Assembly: GCA_002345145.1 (NCBI GenBank)
Contig: DDVC01000150.1
Span: forward strand, 5,244 to 28,222
DNA: 22,979 nucleotides
DNA from: Bacteroidetes bacterium UBA2322
GTDB lineage: Bacteria > Bacteroidota > Bacteroidia > Chitinophagales > UBA2359
Reading direction: 5' to 3'
Position 1 is the stretch's first letter. Each line of letters begins with the position of its first letter. Below are positions 12,611-20,263 of this stretch, piece after piece. The position numbers were made by a program, and so were the translations under genes. Below the pieces are notes generated by a model. That model was not told where the DNA came from. It ran no database searches and saw nothing but the letters and a program-made list of their open reading frames with translations.

Positions 12611-15163
12611 ATGAAAAATGCGCTTTTTTTTGTCATCTTAACATTCGTTTTTGCTGGCAGCATACTCTATGCTCAACCGTCCATTACCGGAAAAGTTTAC
12701 GATGCCAGCTCGCCCGATCCCTTAGTGGGTGTTACCATTGTAGTAAAAGGTACCACTTATGGCACAACTACCAACTTTAACGGAGAGTTTGTTTTAGCTT
12801 ATCAGGAAAGTTTTCCGGTAGTGCTCGTGTTTTCATACGTGGGTTACGAAACAAAAGAAATAGAATTGTTCAAACGTGAGCCGGTTACTGTGTATTTGAT
12901 GCCTTCAACAGAGGCGCTCAAAGAAGTTACCGTTACCTCAAGACGTAGAAGCGAAGAGGTACAGGATATCCCTCTTCCAATTTCGGTGTTGGGAGCTAAG
13001 GAATTAGACAATTCGGGAGCTTTTAATGTAAACAGAGTAAAAGAATTAACACCTTCTGTGCAAATGTATTCTTCAAACCCCCGAAACACTACGTTAAACA
13101 TTAGAGGAGTGGGTTCTACGTTTGGGTTAACCAATGACGGAATTGACCCGGGCGTAGGATTTTATGTTGATGGCGTTTACTTTGCCCGACCGGCAGCAAG
13201 CACGCTAGATTTTATTGACGTGCAACAAGTAGAGGTAATAAGAGGACCGCAAGGAACACTTTTTGGCAAAAATACCACCGCAGGCACTTTTAACATTACC
13301 AGCCGAAAACCAACTTTTACCACCACTGCCGTTTTTGAGCAGTCGTTTGGTAACTTCGGTTTTATCCAAACCAAAGGATCAGTATCGGGTCCTTTGGTGA
13401 AAAACAAACTCGCCGCCCGATTATCTTTTTCCGGCACCCATAGAGACGGCACTATATACAACGTAAGCACAGATAGTTACACCAATACCATGAGCAACCA
13501 AGGTATTAGAACTCAACTGCTGTTTACCCCTAACGAAGACATCAACATAACCCTTGCTACAGATTATACCCGGCAAAGACCCGATGGCTATGCCCAAGTG
13601 TTTGCAGGGGTAGCACCCACCCTTAGACCCGAGTTTGCACAATTTGAAAATATCATAACAGACCTTAACTACGATTTGCCCAGCCGAAACCCTTTCGACC
13701 GGATTATTGACCACGATACGCCCTGGCGCTCCAACCAAGATATGGGCGGGGTTTCGGTTAATGCCGATTTTAAATTAGGCAATGGTACCATAACCGCTAC
13801 TTCCGCATGGCGTACATGGACTTGGGGACCCTCTAACGACCGCGATTTTACCGGGTTGCAGGCTCTCAGGCTTTCACAAGCGCCCTCTATTCACCATCAG
13901 TGGTCGCAAGAGATAAGGTATGCCGGGCAGTTTGCTAAAAAATTGAGCGGCGTGGCCGGCATATTTCTGTTTTACCAAAAATTAGATGCCGATGGCGCGC
14001 ATGTCGAAGAGTCGGGCAAAGACCAATGGCGTTTTGTACAAACCAACCAAAACCCGCTTTGGCAAACCCCAGGACTTTTAGACGGTTATGGCATTAAAAC
14101 CAACCCAAGTTTCAGAAATTTTAGTGGAGCTGTTTTCGGGCAAATAGACTGGAATATCTCTAAGCGTTTTACCCTCTTGCCCGGAATCAGGTTAAACTAT
14201 GACCTAAAAGAAGTTGATTTTAAACGTCAAACCTACGGCGGTTTGCAAACAGAAGACCCACAACTATTGGCTTTGCAACGCATAGTGTACAGTAATCAGG
14301 CTTTTACTGCCGATATTGACAACTGGAATGTTTCGGGGCAGCTTACCCTAAACTTTAAAGCACATGAAAGGGCGCGCATTTTTGCCACTTACTCGTTAGG
14401 ATTTAAGCCGGTAGGTTTAAACCTTGGAGGATTGCCTACCGAAAATGGACAACCACTAACCGATTTGGCTATCATTAAGCCCGAAAGAGTTAGCCATGTA
14501 GAGCTTGGCGTAAAAACCAAGCCGTATAAAAACGCTATTCTTAATCTGATTTTATTCAATACCGATATCTTTAACTACCAAACATTGGTAAGAGCCGCCG
14601 AACTTGGCGTAAACAGAGGTTATTTATCCAATGCAGACCAAGTAAGAACCATGGGCGCTGAACTGGAAGCCACCTATAGCTTACCCAAACATTTGCGATT
14701 AAACCTTTCTGTTAGTTACACCGATGGCAAATACGTTTCTTTCCCCAATGCACCGGTGCCCTTAGAAGAAACAGGCGGACCAAGCCTCAAAGATATATCG
14801 GGCGAAATACTGCCGGGCATTTCTAAGTGGGCTGCATCGTTAGGAGCTGAAACCTACACCAAAACCAAGCTACTTGGGCAAGAGGGTGAAACTTTTTTCG
14901 GGTTTGACCTCTTTTATCGTTCTTCTTTCTCTTCCAACCCCTCGCTTTCTACCTATTTATACATAGATGGTTACGCCCTCCTAAATGCAAGATTGGGTTT
15001 TAGAGCAGCTAAAGGAGTTACCATATTTGTTTGGAGCAGAAACGTTGCCAATACCGACTATTTTGAGCAATTGCTCCCTGCGGCAGGTAATATAGGGCAT
15101 TATGCCGGAGTACTTGGCGACCCCAGAACTTACGGTATTACACTTAGGTATCAACTGTTTTAG
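12611..15163 (+). CDS. TonB-dependent outer-membrane receptor
   Basis: This 850-residue outer-membrane receptor would import a substrate using energy from TonB-ExbBD. A signal peptide (ending SILYA, cleaved before QPSITGKV) is followed by a carboxypeptidase-regulatory-like domain at about 24-105 (GKVYDASSPDPLVGVTIVVK). Next come a TonB-box-like stretch (EALKEVTVTSRR) and the plug domain (about 110-225) with VEVIRGPQGTLFGKNTTAGT. The remaining 600 or so residues form the 22-strand barrel, ending YGITLRYQLF with the C-terminal Phe needed for outer-membrane insertion. No SusD-like lipoprotein follows, so this is not a SusCD glycan system. The plug resembles siderophore and small-molecule receptors, but the ligand cannot be told from sequence. 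The Rrf2 gene just upstream suggests control by sulfur, iron or Fe-S status. Confidence 0.93.
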   Translation: MKNALFFVILTFVFAGSILYAQPSITGKVYDASSPDPLVGVTIVVKGTTYGTTTNFNGEFVLAYQESFPVVLVFSYVGYETKEIELFKREPVTVYLMPSTEALKEVTVTSRRRSEEVQDIPLPISVLGAKELDNSGAFNVNRVKELTPSVQMYSSNPRNTTLNIRGVGSTFGLTNDGIDPGVGFYVDGVYFARPAASTLDFIDVQQVEVIRGPQGTLFGKNTTAGTFNITSRKPTFTTTAVFEQSFGNFGFIQTKGSVSGPLVKNKLAARLSFSGTHRDGTIYNVSTDSYTNTMSNQGIRTQLLFTPNEDINITLATDYTRQRPDGYAQVFAGVAPTLRPEFAQFENIITDLNYDLPSRNPFDRIIDHDTPWRSNQDMGGVSVNADFKLGNGTITATSAWRTWTWGPSNDRDFTGLQALRLSQAPSIHHQWSQEIRYAGQFAKKLSGVAGIFLFYQKLDADGAHVEESGKDQWRFVQTNQNPLWQTPGLLDGYGIKTNPSFRNFSGAVFGQIDWNISKRFTLLPGIRLNYDLKEVDFKRQTYGGLQTEDPQLLALQRIVYSNQAFTADIDNWNVSGQLTLNFKAHERARIFATYSLGFKPVGLNLGGLPTENGQPLTDLAIIKPERVSHVELGVKTKPYKNAILNLILFNTDIFNYQTLVRAAELGVNRGYLSNADQVRTMGAELEATYSLPKHLRLNLSVSYTDGKYVSFPNAPVPLEETGGPSLKDISGEILPGISKWAASLGAETYTKTKLLGQEGETFFGFDLFYRSSFSSNPSLSTYLYIDGYALLNARLGFRAAKGVTIFVWSRNVANTDYFEQLLPAAGNIGHYAGVLGDPRTYGITLRYQLF

Positions 15164-15232
15164 CGCTCGCTTATGCGTTTGATTGCAATTTGGGTATTTA
15201 CCTTATCTACTGCCAAAGTTTATCACCACAAA

Positions 15233-15265
15233 AAAGGGCATCGGGTTTTAGCCCCCGATGCCCTT
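15233..15265 (-). terminator. Bidirectional terminator between the receptor and the VWA gene
   Basis: A perfect 13-bp stem, AAAGGGCATCGGG / CCCGATGCCCTTT, with a 7-nt loop lies between two convergent genes. On the minus strand the stem is followed by a T-run (CCCTTTTTT), so it serves best as the terminator of the VWA gene. On the plus strand the T-run is only three bases, but the stem is strong. Confidence 0.85.
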
Positions 15266-15290
15266 TACTCATACCTACTCCAATTTACTG

Positions 15291-15971
15291 TTAAAAACTA
15301 ATAGGCGCATGCGTTGCAGCATTAGAAACAGACCGGCTGATAAAACCAATCAAGCGTTTAATCTCTGCTCCCGATGTGCCCACCTGAGCCAAATGCTGAA
15401 TACCCATATCCTTTTTTGCCTGTGCAAATGAAGCGCCATTGCCCACGCCAAACAAAACGGTAACAAATGAAAAAGCATTGCTTTCTGTTGCCATAATTTG
15501 TTGCAAAGCTTTTTTTACCGCATCTGCCTTTTGGCTGGAGCTGTTGTCTTCGCCATCGGTAATAACAAACAGCAGCGTTTTAGCGCTTACGCCCGATGCC
15601 TCTAAATTTTTTCGGTAATCGGCAGCTATCTGTAAGCCTTTAAGCGTAGCATCATACAGGGCGGTACCACTCCCAGCGGGTTTAAACTTAAAAGCCGGCA
15701 CTTGGTTAATGGGCTGAAACCCGCTTTTTACCCTTACATTTTCGTCAAATTCAACCGTGCAAACCAGCAGCCTATCGGCAATATGCGATTGCTGCATGGC
15801 AGCAGTAAAATCGTTTAGGGCATGGTTCAGCTCCTTTATATACGCAGTTACGCTGGGCGAAACATCTACCACAAACACCGCGTTTATGGTTTCGTCAACC
15901 TGTATGTTTTCGGGGTCAAAATTGTTGAAACTGAGGTTAAAGTCAATGTCAGAAAATTTAAATAATTCCAT
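15291..15971 (-). CDS. VWA-domain protein (TerY-like, cytoplasmic)
   Basis: This 226-residue protein is almost a single von Willebrand factor A domain. The metal-ion-dependent adhesion site is complete: DVSPS (D36, S38, S40), the Thr in GSGTALYD, and the Asp in ITDGEDNSS. There is no signal peptide or membrane segment, so it should be cytoplasmic, like the stand-alone VWA proteins of the TerY type. Such domains hold protein partners through a bound Mg ion. No tellurium-resistance (ter) genes or MoxR ATPase are nearby, so the partner is unknown. The nicotinamidase-like gene lies 97 bp upstream on the same strand and could be co-transcribed. The strong hairpin at 15233-15265 ends the transcript. 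Confidence 0.85.
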   Translation of the reverse strand: MELFKFSDIDFNLSFNNFDPENIQVDETINAVFVVDVSPSVTAYIKELNHALNDFTAAMQQSHIADRLLVCTVEFDENVRVKSGFQPINQVPAFKFKPAGSGTALYDATLKGLQIAADYRKNLEASGVSAKTLLFVITDGEDNSSSQKADAVKKALQQIMATESNAFSFVTVLFGVGNGASFAQAKKDMGIQHLAQVGTSGAEIKRLIGFISRSVSNAATHAPISF

Positions 15972-16068
15972 GGTTCAGTTATTTTTATTGTGAAAAGTTG
16001 ATAAATTAATTTTGGTAAAACAAACAGCAAAGCGACAGTTTTTACTCGTATTAATTTCCCTATGTTTT

Positions 16069-16860
16069 TCAATCCAACACCACATCGGCAGCTTTGGCAA
16101 AACGGATACCCTGTTGGCGGGCAGCCTCATAAATAGGTTGCCCCAAATGCCCCAATCCCGGCACGTCCGACATCACATCTTCCAGCACTACTAATTTTTG
16201 GGCAAGGGCAGGAGCATAGTCCATAACCTGTTTTAAGCTGGTAGCCACACAATGCGATTTAGCTTCGCCGGCTAAAAACACCTGTTGGTAATTTTCCAAA
16301 GTATGAATCAAACCTTGGTTCAGTTGCGTTTCGGGTCGGTCGGGCACCGGAATTTGTGCCATAAAAATACCAAAGTGTTCGGTAAGCGGGTAGGTACCTT
16401 TGGCTACTGCCTGATACCATTTACCGGCGCGTGTCCAGCTAACAAGGGCGCTCATCAGCTCATCGTGCAGGGCAGCCCCCTTAGAACCAATAAGGCAGTG
16501 TTCGGGCCAAATAAAGTGCGGAAACTGACCTTGGGCTTCCAGTTCGGTTACATACTTAATAGCCTCTTGAGGCGAAAAACGGGGAGTCCATTTACCGGCA
16601 TTAATTTCGGCGGCGGTAATTTGGGTAAACGGCGGCGGAAACTTGCCGTCTTTATCCATCCAAAACGAAGGGTGCGAAATGTCGTTTACAGGGTGCGAGT
16701 CAAGTGTAACACAAATGTGGTCAATAAAAGCGCTGTTTTTCAAAATGAAGTCGCGCAGCTTTTCCATGTCTTTTTCAGCGCCGGGCACATATAATGCGCC
16801 GTTAGGATGGCAAAAATCGTACTGAGCGTCAATTACCAGCAAGGCATTTTTCTTTCTCAT
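16069..16860 (-). CDS. Nicotinamidase-like cysteine hydrolase (isochorismatase superfamily)
   Basis: The product resembles nicotinamidase, which converts nicotinamide to nicotinate for NAD salvage. Catalytic residues are visible: Asp in ALLVIDAQYDF, Lys probably in AVAKGTYPL, and Cys in AKSHCVATS. The metal-binding set is also present as DSHPVNDISHPSFW (Asp, His, His), which favours nicotinamidase over isochorismatase. The 263 residues exceed the roughly 200-215 of bacterial PncA; the extra length is in the middle, between the metal site and the catalytic Lys. I chose the ATG at 16860 because the domain starts there; an upstream in-frame start at 16929 would add 23 residues with no family match. 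The VWA gene follows 97 bp downstream. Substrate assignment is probable rather than certain. Confidence 0.85.
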   Translation of the reverse strand: MRKKNALLVIDAQYDFCHPNGALYVPGAEKDMEKLRDFILKNSAFIDHICVTLDSHPVNDISHPSFWMDKDGKFPPPFTQITAAEINAGKWTPRFSPQEAIKYVTELEAQGQFPHFIWPEHCLIGSKGAALHDELMSALVSWTRAGKWYQAVAKGTYPLTEHFGIFMAQIPVPDRPETQLNQGLIHTLENYQQVFLAGEAKSHCVATSLKQVMDYAPALAQKLVVLEDVMSDVPGLGHLGQPIYEAARQQGIRFAKAADVVLD

Positions 16861-17487
16861 GGTGTTGAAGTTTTGAAGTTTTAAGGTTTGTGTATCAATT
16901 ACACTTAGCAAAACGAAATTTTTCCGCAAATAGTTCGTGTATTTTTTACACTTTTTAGATTTTTATAGATGCAATGTGTATTGGTCTGAAAATGAGGTGA
17001 GTAATGAGTTATATGGGGCGGGTGTTTGGTAATGGTGGAAACAATGCCCAACTACATTATAAAGCCCAGCAACATCGGGCAATAAAAATACTCCCTATCA
17101 TACACTTATCATATTCATTAACCCGTTGCACCCAAAGGGTAAGAAGCACAAACTCTCCCCCCCATTAGGCAGCGCTTTACCGGCATCTACACAAACCCTG
17201 CCCAAAACAACTCATAGCAACCTGCCTAACTACCGGCTAAACAGCATAAACAAACGCCAATTGATGCTTTGCTGGGGTAAAATTTTGCAAAAACAGCTAC
17301 TTTTATGACCTGTATAGCCCAAATGAGCGCTAAACTACCATTTGAAACGCAACAACCCCAAAAAAAACAAAACCCGCCCCATACCCAACTACTTAGCAGT
17401 GTACAGTTTCATGGGCTTTTTTAACAATTACAAAGCGTAAAAAGTAACTTTGCTGCCAATAAAACCAACTTAAATAAGCGCTTAAAT
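16861..17487. other. Intergenic region (about 630 bp) with no convincing gene
   Basis: This gap lies between the divergent nicotinamidase-like gene and the methyltransferase remnant. The only open frames are short (60 codons or fewer) with no recognisable domain. It contains a TAACTTTG box near the right end but no tRNA, inverted repeats of insertion-sequence type, or array. With a decayed methyltransferase at one side, it may be leftover DNA from a lost restriction-modification island; that is inference. Confidence 0.5.
17445..17452 (+). promoter_or_regulatory. Candidate relic -7 box of the methyltransferase
   Basis: TAACTTTG matches TAnnTTTG and stands 36 nt before the ATG of the methyltransferase remnant. 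No TTG element is found at the usual distance upstream. It may still fire even though the gene is broken. Confidence 0.4.
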
Positions 17488-18086
17488 ATGCCAACACTGC
17501 ACTGAATAGGAAAAGATAAAGTTATCAATCACCACTTAGATGTGCCGTTTAAAACACTGGAGCACAAATACACTTTTGATAACGGCACGCAAACAGAAGC
17601 CGCCTCTATTAACGAAGGTTTGGAGTACGTTAGCGAAAAAAAAATAATACATGGCGATAACTTGGAAGCCCTAAAAGCCCTTTTGCCCGAATACGAAGGA
17701 CGAATAAAGTGCCTATACATAGAACATCCCTACAACATAGGAAACGAAGGCTGGGTGTATAACGACAATGTGAACGACCCAAAAATTAAAAAGTGCTGGG
17801 GCAAGTGGTAGGTAAATAAAGCGAGGACCTAAGCCGACACGATAAATGGCTTTGTATGATGTACCCGCGCCTAAAATTGCTGCACAAAATACTTGCAGAA
17901 AAAGGTTCACTTGTAATTAGTATCGGGTATCAAGAAGTTTTCAATTTGACGCCAATACTTAAAGAACTTTTTGCCTCAAAACAGATTGCATGCGTTACTG
18001 TTCAAACATCTGGGGGAAAGTTTTTAGGGATTAGCTATTGGGAATGGGGAAACAATTTGCAGCGCGGTATATCGGACATTTATTAG
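17488..18086 (+). pseudogene. Decayed type III restriction-modification DNA methyltransferase (mod)
   Basis: The reading frames match the N-terminal third of a type III Mod adenine methyltransferase. From the ATG at 17488 the frame reads MPTLH-stop-IGKDKVINHHL; the intact family reads MPTLNWIGK, so the stop at 17503-17505 is a TGG to TGA change. The frame continues through IIHGDNLEALKALLPEYEG and the catalytic motif, here YIEHPYN where the family has YIDPPYN. Near 17794-17796 one base is missing, and the sequence resumes in the next frame with a further stop at 17817-17819 (family Glu codon), then EDLSRHDKWLCMMYPRLKLL and AEKGSLVISI. It ends at 18086, far short of the usual 500-650 residues. 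No target-recognition domain or res subunit follows. The enzyme is certainly inactive. Confidence 0.88.
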
Positions 18087-18115
18087 AGACTAATTATAAT
18101 TGACCATCTCTGCCC

Positions 18116-18589
18116 TTAATCGGGCGATTTACCATACAAAAACTCATAAATACCCGACATGTGGGCTTCTATGCGTCTGTCGTCATTGCCATAAGCCGCT
18201 ATAAATATATCTTCGTAACCCCGCTTTTTGAGTTCTGCTACCGCTTGTTCTGCTTGTGTGTATTGGGTAAACCTGCCTACAGAGTACCGGTATAACCCCG
18301 CCGGCGAAATATCTATTTTTACTTCCTCACCGGCAAGACGGCTAAAAAATGGGTCGCTTTCTGCTAATGGGGTGGCAAATGCCCCCACCTGCACCTTAAA
18401 GTAAATTTGCTCACGCGTATAACCCATAAAGGTAGCAGTGGCGGCTGGTTCCGGCTTAGGCATTATACCCGTTTCGGTAGCGGGTTTTTTATTTTTTGCC
18501 TGTGCTTTTTTGCTGCCTTTACAACCATACTGGCTTGCGGTTGCTAAGATGCAAACTGCCATTAGGAGTAGTTTGATGTTGTTTTTCAT
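18116..18589 (-). CDS. SPOR-domain lipoprotein or exported protein
   Basis: SPOR domains bind denuded glycan strands of septal peptidoglycan. The 157-residue product has an N-terminal export signal (MKNNIKLLLMAVCILATAS) ending QYGCKGSKK. The Cys with a preceding Gly suggests a lipoprotein, though the residues at -3 and -2 (Q, Y) are a poor lipobox. A Lys/Ala/Pro-rich linker leads to the SPOR domain at about residues 60-140 (IYFKVQVGAFATPL, LYRYSVGRFTQYTQAEQAV, ELKKRGYEDIFIAAY). The start at 18589 is chosen because the signal begins there; the frame extends 14 codons further upstream without adding a signal. It converges with the methyltransferase remnant, with only 29 bp between. A role in division or envelope maintenance is inferred from the domain. 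Confidence 0.88.
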   Translation of the reverse strand: MKNNIKLLLMAVCILATASQYGCKGSKKAQAKNKKPATETGIMPKPEPAATATFMGYTREQIYFKVQVGAFATPLAESDPFFSRLAGEEVKIDISPAGLYRYSVGRFTQYTQAEQAVAELKKRGYEDIFIAAYGNDDRRIEAHMSGIYEFLYGKSPD

Positions 18590-18710
18590 AGTTAATTTTT
18601 TGGGTGGTATCTTAATAAATTGCGCTGCCAAATTACAACAAAAAAATCAACCTTGCCCGTTTGCCCAAGATATAATAGCGCTTTTGGGAGTGTAATTGCT
18701 TATTTAGCAC

Positions 18711-18753
18711 AAAAACGCCGGCTGGGCTGCAAGCAGCATCAACCGGCGTTTTT
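18711..18753 (-). terminator. Strong terminator of the YHS lipoprotein gene, with nested hairpin
   Basis: An 11-bp perfect stem (AAAAACGCCGG / CCGGCGTTTTT) encloses a second small stem (GCTGC-AA-GCAGC). It starts 24 bases beyond the stop of the YHS gene on the minus strand and ends in a run of five T. The plus strand also ends in five T, so it can work both ways. Confidence 0.85.
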
Positions 18754-18776
18754 AAGAACAGGGCAAAAAGCAAGTT

Positions 18777-19058
18777 TTAGTTTATTACATACTTTTCGGG
18801 GTGAGCTTTAAATTCGTCTTTACATTCTTTGGCACAAAATGGGTAAACCTTGCCATTTACCACCGCTGTATCTGCTATGGTTTCTAAGCTCATGCCGCAT
18901 ACCAAGTCTTTGGTAGTAGCCAGCATTTCTTTGGGTACTTCTATGCCTTTATCGGCAGCGGTGCCACCCATGTTGCTGTTACCATGCTGATTACCTCCAC
19001 CGGTGCAAGCGGTAAACAAAGCCAACAGTAAAACAGAAATTGACATTATTTTTTTCAT
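18777..19058 (-). CDS. YHS-domain lipoprotein
   Basis: The 93-residue product is a lipoprotein: its signal MKKIMSISVLLLALF ends in the lipobox FTAC, followed by a flexible Gly/Asn/His linker (TGGGNQHGNSNMGG). The C-terminal part is a YHS domain, DLVCGMSLETIADTAVVNGK, then VYPFCAKECKDEFKAHPEKY. YHS domains bind metal through their cysteines and occur in copper and heavy-metal handling proteins. The expected Cys-Gly-Met and FCxxxC residues are present. The protein should sit on the periplasmic side of the inner or outer membrane as a small metal-binding or sensing module. The start at 19058 fits the signal peptide; a longer frame begins at 19103. A promoter lies 33 nt upstream of the chosen start and a strong terminator follows, so the gene forms its own unit. 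The exact metal is not shown. Confidence 0.9.
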   Translation of the reverse strand: MKKIMSISVLLLALFTACTGGGNQHGNSNMGGTAADKGIEVPKEMLATTKDLVCGMSLETIADTAVVNGKVYPFCAKECKDEFKAHPEKYVIN

Positions 19059-19090
19059 AAAGTACTTTTTCGGGGTTAAAAAACCAGCTA

Positions 19091-19117
19091 CAAAGGTACG
19101 CAAGTTTTGGCAAACAA
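19091..19117 (-). promoter_or_regulatory. Promoter of the YHS lipoprotein gene
   Basis: The minus strand reads TTGTTTG, then TACCTTTG after a spacer of 12-16 nt depending on which TTG is used; the latter matches TAnnTTTG. The -7 box ends 33 nt before the start codon at 19058. The spacer is somewhat shorter than usual. Confidence 0.5.
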
Positions 19118-19153
19118 CGGGGTTATTGCATCGGGCAGTAAAATTTCTTGCTG

Positions 19154-20164
19154 TTATTGTTCTGCCTCCGGCTCATTATTATAGCCGGTTGTTGCCATAA
19201 GAAGTGGTGTTGGCTTAAACTGCCGGTTAAACAGGTATAAACTACCCGCAAACAACGCTGCACCTATCAAAACACTGGATAACGGTAACGATTCTGTTAT
19301 TTTCATATCGGGTGCAGTGGTGGCGGCACCGCTGCTTTGGGTAAAATAATAGGCTACCACCTGAAGCGCATTGTTAATAAAATGCCCAATAATGGCATAC
19401 CACAAATTGCCACTCCAATAAAATAAATAACCTAAAAATGCCCCGATGAGCATACGCGGTATAAACCCAAAAAACTGCAAATGAAAAGCGCTAAATAATG
19501 CTGCCGATAAAAAAATTGCCAAATGCGGCTTTTGTGTCCACGTTACTAATAGTTTTTGCAGGCAGCCCCTAAACAGCAGCTCTTCTGCCACTGCCGGAAA
19601 CAGCGCTATAACCGCTAAATTTACCACCAAATCTATGGGGCTGTGCATGGCTAAAAACAAGTAGGTCAGTTTTTCGGCTTTGGTTTCGGTTTGGCGCATC
19701 CATTCTTCTACACTGCCCAAAAACGAAGGCAACCGCAGGGATTGGTTCAGCTCCATAAAAAACGACATCAGTGGAAGCGCACATATAGTAACCAATATGG
19801 TGAGCCAAACAGCACGGGCGCTAAGCGGCAATTTTACCGGCACATAACCCAGCGCCTTGCCTGTTTGCAAATAAGAAAACATAAGCGCCGGTACAATGAA
19901 TACGCCTATGGTGCTAATGAGCTGCATAACTTTCAACATGGGCATATTTTCGGCATCTATATTATCAAGCATCTGCTCTATGCCCTTTACATCATAACCC
20001 ATTAGCAGCAGCGCCAGCATTTGCATTAAGCTAAACAAGGTGTAACAAATTAGTACCAGAAACAACAGATACATTAGCTGTGAAAAATAGGGCTTATCTT
20101 TTATGTGCAGGAATAAATGAGTCATAAAACGGTAAATTTGCGTAAAATTAAGGCTGTTGGGCAT
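19154..20164 (-). CDS. CPBP-family intramembrane glutamic protease
   Basis: CPBP (Rce1/Abi) proteins are membrane proteases related to CAAX prenyl endopeptidases. The 336-residue product has the three family motifs: EELLFR (E194, E195, R199), FSAFH (F224-H228) and GHFINN (H261, N264, N265). About eight hydrophobic segments are seen, for example residues 28-55, 80-98, 118-135, 176-192 and 216-250. The start is uncertain: ATG at 20164 gives 336 residues, while an in-frame ATG at 20125 gives 323 and begins MTHLFLHIKDKPYFSQL just before the first membrane segment, which may be the real one. Bacterial members process peptides or modify surface traits, but no bacteriocin or peptide precursor is nearby, so the substrate is unknown. 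The helicase gene ends 99 bp upstream. Confidence 0.9.
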   Translation of the reverse strand: MPNSLNFTQIYRFMTHLFLHIKDKPYFSQLMYLLFLVLICYTLFSLMQMLALLLMGYDVKGIEQMLDNIDAENMPMLKVMQLISTIGVFIVPALMFSYLQTGKALGYVPVKLPLSARAVWLTILVTICALPLMSFFMELNQSLRLPSFLGSVEEWMRQTETKAEKLTYLFLAMHSPIDLVVNLAVIALFPAVAEELLFRGCLQKLLVTWTQKPHLAIFLSAALFSAFHLQFFGFIPRMLIGAFLGYLFYWSGNLWYAIIGHFINNALQVVAYYFTQSSGAATTAPDMKITESLPLSSVLIGAALFAGSLYLFNRQFKPTPLLMATTGYNNEPEAEQ

Positions 20165-20263
20165 TTTTTTACCTGCATCACGCTGTTTTTGTGCTATGTA
20201 GCGGCTTTATTGGCTTTTAGTGAAATTTATCATAGTGCTTTTAGCCAATGGTTAGCCATAGAT

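Noticed and set aside
12611..15163. SusC-type glycan receptor
   Set aside because: No SusD lipoprotein follows, the length is shorter than typical SusC, and the plug resembles small-molecule receptors.
15291..15971. VWA protein as part of a tellurium-resistance or MoxR-VWA system
   Set aside because: No ter genes, MoxR ATPase or phosphatase partner lie in the window.
17126..17308. 60-codon frame in the gap before the methyltransferase remnant
   Set aside because: It is low in recognisable features, with no promoter and no domain; it is probably chance.
19154..20164. CPBP protease as part of an abortive-infection or bacteriocin immunity system
   Set aside because: There is no toxin, bacteriocin or phage-related gene beside it; membership of the family alone does not show defence.
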